Below, piece by piece: positions 1 to 5,658 of a DNA stretch of 7,033 nt (its first letter is position 1; every line of letters starts with the position of its first letter). Position numbers and translations under genes: made by a program. This stretch comes from Dehalococcoidia bacterium (GTDB taxonomy: Bacteria; Chloroflexota; Dehalococcoidia; SAR202; UBA11138), in NCBI GenBank assembly GCA_012270625.1, contig JAAXHZ010000382.1, positions 1 through 7,033 of the forward strand. Direction: 5' to 3'. Below the pieces are notes generated by a model that was not told where the DNA came from, ran no database searches, and worked only from the letters and a program-made list of their open reading frames with translations.

Positions 1-129
1 CTGGATCAGGTGGTGGGTACTGCCGGTCTCGTGCAGGTGGTCGAAGCTGGTCATCTCGTCGGTCTCGCGTTGAGGAGGGTCAGGCAGCCGAAATCGGCTC
101 TGGGACCTGGTTGGCTTGATTGTGGTCAT
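1..129 (-). CDS. Partial CDS, N-terminal 43 codons, possible Uma2-family (DUF820) nuclease
   Basis: The minus strand reads open from an ATG at 129-127 to the window edge, giving 43 codons with no stop; the C-terminal part lies outside the window. A purine-rich Shine-Dalgarno (AGAGAGG) sits just upstream of the ATG. The protein begins MTTIKPTRSQ, continues with a proline-rich RFRLPDPPQRE segment, then DEMTSFDHLHETGSTHHLIQ. This opening resembles from memory the N-termini of Uma2-family (DUF820, PD-(D/E)XK-fold) proteins abundant in Chloroflexota, but the catalytic residues would lie beyond the window, so the assignment is tentative. The start is only 24 bp after the stop of the small membrane protein gene on the same strand, consistent with co-transcription behind the sigma factor. 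That the frame is coding is more certain than the family name. Confidence 0.5.
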   Translation of the reverse strand, partial: MTTIKPTRSQSRFRLPDPPQRETDEMTSFDHLHETGSTHHLIQ

Positions 130-153
130 ATCGCACCTCTCTGGGATGGAGAG

Positions 154-390
154 TCAGTGGAGGGGGCAGATGAAGAACGCGGTCTTCTCGTACCAGTTGT
201 AGTCGCCGGACTCGTCTGACACGACGTTGCCCTGTTGAGTAGGGACTGCGAACCCCGAAGGGGACAGCTGCGAGGAGTATGTCGAGCTGCTCGCGACCGC
301 GTTTGCGGAGACGGCATACGCGCTGGTGAACAGCAGCATGGCGACGATTATCGCCAGAGCAATTGGGAATACTATCGGTATGTCTCGCAT
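154..390 (-). CDS. Small single-pass membrane or secreted protein, function unknown
   Basis: This is a 78-residue protein starting at an ATG with a strong Shine-Dalgarno (GAGGAGG) about 8 nt upstream. Residues 5-27 form one hydrophobic segment (PIVFPIALAIIVAMLLFTSAYA) that could be a signal anchor, or a signal peptide cleaved after AYA at about residue 26. The rest is a Ser/Thr/Gln-rich, probably extracytoplasmic tail of about 50 residues with a single cysteine near the C-terminus (FFICPLH). It lies 31 bp downstream of the ECF sigma factor on the same strand, in the position where a membrane anti-sigma factor often sits, but it is too short and has no visible anti-sigma domain on its N-terminal side. 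It could be a target or a small partner of the sigma factor. I do not recognise the family. Confidence 0.75.
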   Translation of the reverse strand: MRDIPIVFPIALAIIVAMLLFTSAYAVSANAVASSSTYSSQLSPSGFAVPTQQGNVVSDESGDYNWYEKTAFFICPLH

Positions 391-421
391 GACGCGGCCC
401 TCCTCGTCAGCTAGATTGGAA

Positions 422-979
422 TCAGGTGCGAGTCAGACTCAGGTACTCTTCAAGGTGCTTTCTCAGTAGTACACGGCCTCGATGGAGGCGCGACTTGAAG
501 GATGCGATCGTGATTTCCAGTACATCGGCGGCTTCGGCGTTGGACAGTCCCTCGACGTCCCTCAGAACAACGGCGGCCCTGAAGTCGTCGGGCAGCATCT
601 CGATACCCTCGCGCAGCCTGTCGCCGAGCTCGGAGTTGGAGGCGAACCTGTCAGGCGTGTCTGACCAGTCCGGTATCTCGATGTCATCTAGGCCGGTGCG
701 TGTCAGGGTTCGCTCCTTCTTCTCTTTCCGCAGCCGCATCAGCGCGGCGTTGACCGTGATCCTGTAGAGCCAGGTGGTGATCTTGGAATCTCCTCTGAAC
801 CGGCCATAAGCCCGGTATGCTGAAAGAAGGGCATCCTGGGCGACCTCTTCGGCGTCCTCGGGCCTGCCCATCATCTTGAGAGCGACGTTATAGACCAGGT
901 CGGAGTGCTGTTCGACGACCTGCTCGAAATCAGCGACCATTGTGAGGTTCTGAGAACGCTGTGCGGACTGTTCTGCCAC
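422..979 (-). CDS. ECF-type RNA polymerase sigma factor (sigma70 family)
   Basis: This 185-residue protein has the size and two-domain layout of an extracytoplasmic-function sigma factor, which directs RNA polymerase to alternative promoters in response to a signal. Region 2 spans about residues 22-88 and includes DAEEVAQDALLSAYRAY (42-58), which contacts core polymerase, and the region 2.3/2.4-like TTWLYRITVNAALMRLRK (68-85), which melts and reads the -10 element. Region 4 spans about 124-177, with LPDDFRAAVVLRDVEGLS (129-146) followed by the helix-turn-helix (NAEAADVLEITIASFKSRLHR) that reads the -35 element. The start is GTG at 979-977, chosen because AGGAAGG lies directly upstream; the internal ATG at 940 (residue 14) has no Shine-Dalgarno and cannot be excluded. 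The gene leads a minus-strand run with the small membrane protein. The divergent gene at 1288 encodes a zinc anti-sigma-like protein, its most likely regulator. No promoter could be picked out confidently for it. Confidence 0.95.
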   Translation of the reverse strand: MAEQSAQRSQNLTMVADFEQVVEQHSDLVYNVALKMMGRPEDAEEVAQDALLSAYRAYGRFRGDSKITTWLYRITVNAALMRLRKEKKERTLTRTGLDDIEIPDWSDTPDRFASNSELGDRLREGIEMLPDDFRAAVVLRDVEGLSNAEAADVLEITIASFKSRLHRGRVLLRKHLEEYLSLTRT

Positions 980-1030
980 GGCCTTCCTGGGAGAAGCTCA
1001 GACGCTTTCAGCCATGATTTGTACCGGTAG

Positions 1031-1123
1031 AATGTCCGAGAGAAGCGCAAAACACCTTCTCCCTTGGGGGAGAAGGGACGCAGTGACTAACCTGAATGGA
1101 GTTTTGCACTTCTCTCAATGTCC
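1031..1123. mobile_element. Putative MITE: 79-bp element with 16-bp terminal inverted repeats and 7-bp target-site duplication
   Basis: The element body is 1038-1116. Its left end (1038-1053) reads GAGAGAAGCGCAAAAC; the right end (1101-1116), reverse-complemented, reads GAGAGAAGTGCAAAAC, so 15 of 16 bases match. Similarity continues imperfectly for about five more bases inward. Directly outside both ends, with no gap, is the same 7-mer AATGTCC (1031-1037 and 1117-1123), as expected for a target-site duplication. The interior holds a perfect 9-bp hairpin and no ORF. The element could only move with a transposase supplied in trans, and none is present in the window. It sits 58 bp upstream of the sigma factor start codon, so it has probably altered the promoter or leader of that gene. 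The parent transposase family cannot be named from this sequence. Confidence 0.7.
1055..1076. repeat. Perfect 9-bp palindrome inside the MITE-like element
   Basis: CCTTCTCCC (1055-1063) and GGGAGAAGG (1068-1076) are exact reverse complements separated by TTGG. The hairpin is stable but has no T-tract on either side, so it is not an ordinary intrinsic terminator. It resembles the REP-like CCTTCTCCC/GGGAGAAGG palindromes seen scattered between genes in many bacteria, and it may be the structured core of the mobile element. Confidence 0.7.
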
Positions 1124-1139
1124 CAAATGGGACTGACGG

Positions 1140-1184
1140 GATGCAACGTGCATCTTTTTGAGCCGGATTGCATCTAATTGTATC
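1140..1184. promoter_or_regulatory. Operator-like array of TGCATC half-sites
   Basis: A perfect inverted repeat GATGCA-ACG-TGCATC occupies 1140-1154. Further TGCATC-like copies in the same orientation start at 1169 (TTGCATC) and 1179 (TTGTATC, one change). Same-orientation starts are therefore 1149, 1169 and 1179, spaced 20 and 10 bp, or two and one helical turns. The pair ATTGCATC/ATTGTATC at 1167-1174 and 1177-1184 is a near-perfect direct repeat. Such phasing is typical of sites bound cooperatively on one face of the helix. The location between divergent regulator genes fits a shared operator, but the binding protein is unknown. Confidence 0.45.
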
Positions 1185-1238
1185 CGATAGTGTAGTTAGT
1201 GGTAAGTGTCGGCGACTGGCTCGGCCCCGGACGTTCTG

Positions 1239-1267
1239 TTGACGCTATGGCGAGCTTGGACTAGAGT
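1239..1267 (+). promoter_or_regulatory. Sigma70-type promoter for the anti-sigma-like gene
   Basis: TTGACG (1239-1244, five of six consensus bases) is followed after exactly 17 bp by TAGAGT (1262-1267, four of six). Transcription would begin near 1274, giving a very short leader of about 14 nt before the GTG at 1288 or about 26 nt before the ATG at 1300. No TSS data are available; the call rests on hexamer match and spacing. Confidence 0.5.
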
Positions 1268-1287
1268 TTAGACGCTCTCTTGCAGCG

Positions 1288-1560
1288 GTGACTGACAGGA
1301 TGATTTCACGACTGGTCAGATTGTTCAGCAGGCGCGATCTCGACTGTGGCGAGGTTCGAGCGGCGTCTTCGGGCTTCATCGATGGCGATCTCAGCGCCTC
1401 TGAGTCGTCCAGGATCAGGTCGCACCTGGAACGGTGCGGTCCGTGCGCGGCGTTCGTCAGAACGCTGAGGGCCACGATCGATATGCTGGGTTCGACCGCC
1501 GCGTCCGCAGCGCCGTCCGGATTCAGGGAGCGAGTTTACGAGCGCATTCAGGGTGGTTAG
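1288..1560 (+). CDS. Soluble zinc-binding anti-sigma-like protein (ZAS / zf-HC2 domain)
   Basis: This 90-residue protein carries the ZAS signature: Cys20, then 25 residues, His46-x3-Cys50-x2-Cys53 (within SHLERCGPC). That is the zinc-coordinating pattern of anti-sigma factors such as RsrA and the zf-HC2 family, which hold ECF sigma factors inactive. The motif is followed by an amphipathic C-terminal region (FVRTLRATIDML and FRERVYERIQ). There is no transmembrane segment, so a cytoplasmic protein is expected. The Cys pair close to His could make it redox responsive, as in RsrA, but this is inference. The GTG at 1288 is given as the start; an ATG at 1300 (residue 5) is equally possible, and neither has a good Shine-Dalgarno. 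It is encoded divergently from the ECF sigma factor rather than downstream of it, so pairing with that sigma is likely but not shown. Confidence 0.8.
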   Translation: MTDRMISRLVRLFSRRDLDCGEVRAASSGFIDGDLSASESSRIRSHLERCGPCAAFVRTLRATIDMLGSTAASAAPSGFRERVYERIQGG

Positions 1561-1705
1561 TTGTTGGAGCCCATCCACAAGTCGCATGTGCAGTTCTTCG
1601 ACGAGCGCCCGCCGCAGCTGATCTGCAACAGGGCGAACGGTCAAAGTGGGCTGCCAACGGGGTGAGCAGCCATCCCAGCATCCAATGCGTAGAGGCAGGA
1701 CTGTC

Positions 1706-3541
1706 ATGAAGATTGCTGTCTGCATAAAACAGGTGCCTGTCGTCTCGATGCTCAAGTTCGACAACGAGACACGCCGTGTAGTGCGCGAAGGTGTGCCGAA
1801 CGAGGTCAATCCTTACGACGTGCTGTCGCTGTCGCTCGCCACGCGACTTCGTCAGGAGCACGGAGCCGAAGTCGTCGCGCTCACCATGGGGCCGCCGCAG
1901 GCGTCTGAGGCGCTCGTACAGGCGCTCGCGATGGGCGCTGACCGAGCAGTCCACCTCAACGATCGCGCCTTCGCGGGGTCGGATACGCTCGCCACCTCCC
2001 GCGCTCTCGCGCTGGCCCTCGAACGAGAGAAGCCCGACCTCATCATCTGTGGGCGCAACAGCACGGACGCGGAGACCGGACAGGTCGGCCCGGAGGTCGC
2101 CGAGATGCTCGGACTGCCACAGATCACGGCCGTGTCGAAGCTCGACGTGGACCTCGAAGCAAGCGCGATAGCCGTGACACGGCTGACTGACGAGGGATAC
2201 CAGGTGTTGGAGTGTCCGCTTCCGGTCCTGGTGACCATAACCGACGGCGCGGCAGAGGAGGTCTATCCGAGGCGTGAGCAGATGGAGGCAGCGGCATCCA
2301 GGCCGATTCAGCAGCTGTCCGCCGCCGATTTGACCGACGATCCGTCAGCGTTCGGGCTGGACGGTTCTCCTACGTGGGTCGATGAGATCTTCTCGCTGGA
2401 GTCTGCCAGACTCGGCACGATGGTCCGCGATGTGCCGCCCCGGGAGGCTGTAGCCCAGCTCATGGAGTTCCTGGAGGAGCGTGGGGTGTTCGACAGCAAG
2501 TCGGCGTCCCGCGCCGTCGGAGCCGACAGGGGAGCGCGGCTGGAGCGCGGACCACAGGGCGCGATCTGGGTGGTGGCAGAGATCATCGGCGGAACGGTAC
2601 GGCCTGTGACGCTGGAGCTTCTCGGACGCGCGAGCGAGCTTGCCTCTCAGATAGGCACCAACGTCGAGGCCGTGCTCATAGGAGACGACGACGAGAGACG
2701 TATCCGGGAGCTGACAGCTTACGGCGCGGACACGGTGCACGTCGCGGGCGGCGCTGAGATCACCGAGTACGACACCGAGACTCACACTGCCGCGCTTACG
2801 GCGGCCATCAAGGCGCACTCACCCTTCGCGGTGCTGATACCGTCCACGGCCAACGGGCGTGACCTAGCGGCGCGTGTGGCGGGAAGGCTGGAGCTTGGAC
2901 TCACAGGCGACTGTGTGGGCCTCGACATAGACGCCGACGGGCGCCTTTCGCAGCTCAAGCCGGCGTTCGGGGGAAGCATAGTCGCGCCAATCCTGTCGCG
3001 CACGCTCCCCAACATGGCGACCGTGCGGCCCGGCATCCTGACAGCGTGCGAGCCGGACGAATCGATCGAGCCGGTGGTCAATCGCATCGAAGTCGGGGCC
3101 ATGACATCATCCGGAATCAGAGTGCTGCGAAGCGTGTCGGACGAATCGGCAGAGGGCGCTGAGCTGGAACATGCCGCGCGGGTAGTATCGGTCGGGAAGG
3201 GCGTAGGCGGGCCTGAGAACCTCGGCCCGATACGCGAGCTGGCAGCGGCGCTGGGCGCTTCTATCGGTACGACGCGCGACGTGGCCGACCTCGGATGGCT
3301 GCCCCGCCAGTACCAGATAGGGCTGTCCGGCAAGGCGGTCGCGCCAGACCTGTACGTGGCGATCGCGCTGCGCGGGCCATTCAATCATACGGTCGGCATC
3401 CAGCGATCAGGAACTATCGTCGCGATCAACAACAGCGCCCGCTCTCAGATATTCCGCGCGTCCGATTTCGGAATACTCGGCGACTGGATGGAGATAGTGC
3501 CAGAGCTCACCGGCGCGGTCATGCGACGTCTGGGTGTGTGA
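1706..3541 (+). CDS. Fused electron-transfer flavoprotein, beta and alpha subunits in one chain
   Basis: This 611-residue protein joins ETF-beta (about 1-255) to ETF-alpha (about 285-611). ETF accepts electrons from flavin dehydrogenases, typically acyl-CoA dehydrogenases, and passes them towards the quinone pool or another acceptor, carrying FAD in the alpha half. The beta half starts MKIAVCIKQVP and has the nucleotide-site stretch DAETGQVGPEVAEMLGLPQ (121-139) and GYQVLECPLPVLVTI (164-178). The alpha half has an N-terminal alpha/beta domain followed by the FAD domain: GKGVGGPEN (497-505), TTR (522-524), QIGLSGK (537-543), and the terminal stretch through AINN and DFGILGDW to VPEL. His561 (classical QH) is kept, but the usual ISGAIQH reads LRGPFNH (555-561). 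The ATG at 1706 is chosen over an upstream in-frame ATG at 1646 because the family begins exactly here and GGCAGGA lies 5 nt upstream. A CDGSH gene follows 54 bp downstream. A dedicated dehydrogenase or ETF-quinone oxidoreductase is not in the window. Confidence 0.95.
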   Translation: MKIAVCIKQVPVVSMLKFDNETRRVVREGVPNEVNPYDVLSLSLATRLRQEHGAEVVALTMGPPQASEALVQALAMGADRAVHLNDRAFAGSDTLATSRALALALEREKPDLIICGRNSTDAETGQVGPEVAEMLGLPQITAVSKLDVDLEASAIAVTRLTDEGYQVLECPLPVLVTITDGAAEEVYPRREQMEAAASRPIQQLSAADLTDDPSAFGLDGSPTWVDEIFSLESARLGTMVRDVPPREAVAQLMEFLEERGVFDSKSASRAVGADRGARLERGPQGAIWVVAEIIGGTVRPVTLELLGRASELASQIGTNVEAVLIGDDDERRIRELTAYGADTVHVAGGAEITEYDTETHTAALTAAIKAHSPFAVLIPSTANGRDLAARVAGRLELGLTGDCVGLDIDADGRLSQLKPAFGGSIVAPILSRTLPNMATVRPGILTACEPDESIEPVVNRIEVGAMTSSGIRVLRSVSDESAEGAELEHAARVVSVGKGVGGPENLGPIRELAAALGASIGTTRDVADLGWLPRQYQIGLSGKAVAPDLYVAIALRGPFNHTVGIQRSGTIVAINNSARSQIFRASDFGILGDWMEIVPELTGAVMRRLGV

Positions 3542-3595
3542 TAAAATCAGTCCGCAGGATAGTCTCATCCATATCCGATAGCTGGAGGTTTTCGT

Positions 3596-3802
3596 ATGGC
3601 AGAAGAAGTATCAATCACGCCCAGGGCGAACGGACCGCTCATGATTCAGGGGAACTTCAAGATAGTGGACGCCCAGGGCAACGAGTACTCCGTCGAGGGA
3701 GACGTGGTGACCCTCTGCCGCTGCGGTCACAGCGACAACAAGCCCTATTGCGACGGCTCGCATCGCCCGGCAGGCTTCGAGGCCGACAGCCAGGCGCGGT
3801 AG
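3596..3802 (+). CDS. Small CDGSH-type [2Fe-2S] iron-sulfur protein
   Basis: This 68-residue protein has one CDGSH domain. Cys40, Cys42, Cys51 and His55 lie in the pattern C-x-C-x8-C-D-G-S-H (CRCGHSDNKPYCDGSH), the three-Cys/one-His ligand set of the mitoNEET family, which binds a redox-active [2Fe-2S] cluster. The N-terminal part (GPLMIQGNFKIVDAQG) matches the usual beta-strand lead-in of short bacterial members. There is no membrane segment, so it is probably a cytosolic electron carrier or cluster protein. A GGAGG Shine-Dalgarno (3584-3588) sits 7 nt before the ATG. It lies 54 bp after the fused ETF on the same strand and is closed by a strong terminator, so the two could share a transcript and a redox role; the functional link is inference. 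Confidence 0.95.
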   Translation: MAEEVSITPRANGPLMIQGNFKIVDAQGNEYSVEGDVVTLCRCGHSDNKPYCDGSHRPAGFEADSQAR

Positions 3803-3823
3803 AGTACAGGTCTCCACACACTC

Positions 3824-3856
3824 AAGAGGCCCCAGAGCGATCCGGGGCCTCTTTTT
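3824..3856 (+). terminator. Rho-independent terminator after the CDGSH gene
   Basis: A 10-bp perfect stem pairs 3824-3833 (AAGAGGCCCC) with 3844-3853 (GGGGCCTCTT) around a 10-nt loop and runs into a T-tract at 3852-3856. It lies 21 bp after the CDGSH stop codon and ends the ETF-CDGSH unit. The opposite strand has only two Ts after the stem, so it would be a weaker stop for the convergent gene at 3885. Confidence 0.9.
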
Positions 3857-3884
3857 CATGGTGCCGCGAAGCGCCGTCGGCCAT

Positions 3885-4118
3885 CTAGCCGAACTCTTCT
3901 ACACCCACCACGGTCACGTTCCCTATGAGCAACATTATAAAGACGTAAACCGCGACAAGAGCGAGCAGTGTACCGAACGAAGTCGCCAGGATACCCAGCG
4001 CTCCGCCGACGGTGGCCACGCTCTCAGACATCCGATTCCTTATCAGCAGCACCCCAGCAACTATGAAGCCGATGGCGGGAACTCCCAAGGTAAGCAGCAA
4101 AATCAACGTCACGAACAT
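3885..4118 (-). CDS. Small two-pass membrane protein, function unknown
   Basis: This 77-residue protein is almost wholly hydrophobic, with membrane segments at about residues 3-26 and 36-66 joined by a short polar loop (IRNRMSES), and a short tail VGVEEFG. The ATG at 4118 is preferred over an in-frame GTG at 4133 because a GGAGG Shine-Dalgarno lies 8 nt before the ATG, and the GTG itself falls beside that site. The gene is last in a minus-strand group of three membrane or exported proteins and is convergent with the CDGSH gene. No family is recognised. Confidence 0.7.
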   Translation of the reverse strand: MFVTLILLLTLGVPAIGFIVAGVLLIRNRMSESVATVGGALGILATSFGTLLALVAVYVFIMLLIGNVTVVGVEEFG

Positions 4119-4189
4119 AATAGGGACCTCCACAGATTTCTTGGTTCTACGTCGTTAGCTTTCCGTATCTGAAGCGGCGCGTACAGCAA

Positions 4190-4612
4190 TTATTTTTTAG
4201 ACGCTCGAGCTAACCGCATCCTCGCAACATAGCTGAGTGCTGCGCTAAAACCAGTAACCAACAGTACCAGTAGGGAGATCAGGAACACGCCGAACATCAG
4301 TGCAGTCGCTGCAGGATAGGCGAGGCTGGCCATCGCCACCACCATACTGAGCACTGTTGAGACGGTCGCCGCCCGACCACCCACTGCCGTGTTCCTCAGG
4401 TTGCTTAGCGCGACTACCCAGGATAGCAGGCACATGAATGCAGTTAGCCCGAGACCAGTCAGTATCAGGAGTCCTAGCCCTGCTTGATACACGGATCCAG
4501 ATCCGAACGTGTCCGACTGCCATAGCGCAAGGGACATGCCCCCGGATAACATGGTGAACGCTGCGATGGCGATTGAGCCAATGTACAGATAGCGTAACTC
4601 GGACCTACTCAT
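4190..4612 (-). CDS. Four-pass integral membrane protein, function unknown
   Basis: This 140-residue protein has four predicted membrane segments at about residues 8-30, 43-69, 82-104 and 106-128, and a basic C-terminus (RMRLARASKK) that should remain in the cytoplasm. The ATG is preceded by GAAGGGAG with about 9 nt spacing. A TATAAT box on this strand at 4665-4660 and an overlapping palindrome lie in its 76-bp upstream gap. It is on the same strand as its small membrane-protein neighbour downstream (gap 71 bp) and the secreted protein upstream. No motif identifies its role. Confidence 0.75.
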   Translation of the reverse strand: MSRSELRYLYIGSIAIAAFTMLSGGMSLALWQSDTFGSGSVYQAGLGLLILTGLGLTAFMCLLSWVVALSNLRNTAVGGRAATVSTVLSMVVAMASLAYPAATALMFGVFLISLLVLLVTGFSAALSYVARMRLARASKK

Positions 4613-4638
4613 CTGTCCGTACTCCCTTCATTACTCAG

Positions 4639-4654
4639 AAAGAACATGCTCTTT
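4639..4654. promoter_or_regulatory. 16-bp near-perfect palindrome at the expected transcription start
   Basis: AAAGAACATGCTCTTT is self-complementary except for one base pair. It lies immediately downstream of the minus-strand TATAAT box, where it would cover the start site of the four-pass membrane protein gene, a common place for a repressor operator. Its half-site AAGAACAT recurs at 5673-5680 on the other strand. Confidence 0.35.
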
Positions 4655-4659
4655 GCTTC

Positions 4660-4665
4660 ATTATA
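4660..4665 (-). promoter_or_regulatory. Candidate -10 box for the four-pass membrane protein gene
   Basis: The minus strand reads TATAAT, a full -10 consensus, 47 bp before the ATG at 4612 and in an AT-rich patch. No convincing -35 hexamer is seen at 16-18 bp, so the promoter may depend on an activator or use another sigma factor. Confidence 0.4.
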
Positions 4666-4688
4666 AATAAGCGCACTTCACAACCAGA

Positions 4689-5516
4689 TCAGTTTTGACC
4701 GCCTCTGCACCTCCAGATGGCACCCGGCACGGGATAAGTGTTCAGTGGGCTTGTGTAGTCGCAACTAAAAGTTCCCTGCCAGTACACAGTGCCACTTCTG
4801 AACTTAGACCATTGAGTATGGCGGCATGATCCAGTGGCGCCGCCAGGAGTCCAATTGCACCGTGGATTGTGGAATTCTCCGGTAGTCTTGGCGTAGACAC
4901 TCGTCGCACCTGGGGAAGAACGACTGCCTTCGCAAGAATCCTCTTCCCATCCAGAGAGTCCGAAGTATTCGCATTCGTGTTCGATGTTATGAGCATTGCC
5001 TATGACAGAGCCACTACCGCTGACCCAATAGGAAATCTCGGACCTCGTGCCAGCTAAGACTATTCCAATAAGGTCAATGAAAGCTGACTCGGCCCAGCCG
5101 GCGATCACGTAGTCGTCATCGTCATCGTTGACAGTACGTTCGGTTACTGCTTGAAACTGTTGTATGCTCGTTACTTTGAGAGCACACTCTTCGGTCAGCG
5201 TCACTTCAACTATGCCTTGAGTGAAACCCTTGGTGAGATCGCCAGACAGTTGAAAGTCCGGTACATTGCAACGGGTGTCGGAATCCGGTAAACCCCCTCC
5301 AGAACCTGCTCTCTGTTGAGGGGCAGTTACCATTTCACCTTGGGCTATAATCGTCCCATGCTCTAACTCGGTTGTTTGATCTCCTACCCGTGCTTGCACT
5401 TCTATATTCTCTGGACCGTTTCCATAAGCCGTCTTGGTTGCCACCACAAAAGCCAGTGCGAGTGCGACAACGACTAGGTAAGGCACTCCGTGCTGTCTGA
5501 AAATCCTTCCAGTCAT
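4689..5516 (-). CDS. Secreted protein with eight cysteines, function unknown
   Basis: This 275-residue protein has a signal peptide: a basic N-terminus (MTGRIFRQH), a hydrophobic core at about 11-26, and a likely cleavage after AYG at residue 32. The exported part holds eight cysteines (83, 111, 182, 195, 220, 231, 252, 270), an even number compatible with four disulfides, with six in the C-terminal third. There is an acidic run of five Asp at 131-135 and many aromatic residues in the C-terminal third (NWTPGG, TVYWQGTF). No transmembrane segment follows the signal peptide and no lipobox is seen, so it is probably released or surface associated. The ATG is preceded by a GAGGGTGG stretch and overlaps by 4 bp (ATGA) the stop of a doubtful upstream short ORF. 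Its function and family are not recognised. Confidence 0.75.
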   Translation of the reverse strand: MTGRIFRQHGVPYLVVVALALAFVVATKTAYGNGPENIEVQARVGDQTTELEHGTIIAQGEMVTAPQQRAGSGGGLPDSDTRCNVPDFQLSGDLTKGFTQGIVEVTLTEECALKVTSIQQFQAVTERTVNDDDDDYVIAGWAESAFIDLIGIVLAGTRSEISYWVSGSGSVIGNAHNIEHECEYFGLSGWEEDSCEGSRSSPGATSVYAKTTGEFHNPRCNWTPGGATGSCRHTQWSKFRSGTVYWQGTFSCDYTSPLNTYPVPGAIWRCRGGQN

Positions 5517-5658
5517 GTCACACCACCCTCAGTGTTTGGATGTTTACGGCATTGAATCGTTAGACGTCCAGTGCCTTTCCGATACCTAAACCATACCTTT
5601 CGTTGGAGACTCCACATATCACCCGCAAGACCTATTTTTGCAGCCGGATATAGGTAGG

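Noticed and set aside
10..219. Plus-strand open frame over the left edge
   Set aside because: It is antisense to two better-supported minus-strand genes that have Shine-Dalgarno sites, and its protein is of low-complexity character.
1055..1076. The 9-bp hairpin as an intrinsic terminator
   Set aside because: There is no T-tract on either strand, and both neighbouring genes are transcribed away from it.
1120..1133. Inverted repeat GTCCC-AAAT-GGGAC
   Set aside because: The arms are only 5 bp and the left one overlaps the target-site duplication; too short to claim as an operator.
1561..1665. Short plus-strand frame starting TTG TTG directly after the anti-sigma stop (34 codons)
   Set aside because: It has only rare-type starts, no clear family and no conserved motif; a small ORF cannot be excluded but is not supported. 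The rest of 1561-1705 shows no convincing promoter.
1646..1705. Upstream in-frame ATGs (1646, 1685) as start of the fused ETF
   Set aside because: ETF-beta proteins begin MKIAVCIKQVP, matching the ATG at 1706, which has a good Shine-Dalgarno; the extra 20 residues look non-native.
2782..3384. 200-codon minus-strand open frame inside the ETF gene
   Set aside because: It is a shadow of a GC-rich coding frame: Ser/Arg/Pro-rich with no domain, opposite a certain gene. The same holds for the antisense frames over the response regulator (5850-6390).
4639..4654. Palindrome as a LexA (SOS) box
   Set aside because: It fits neither GAAC-N4-GTTC nor CTGT-N8-ACAG spacing.
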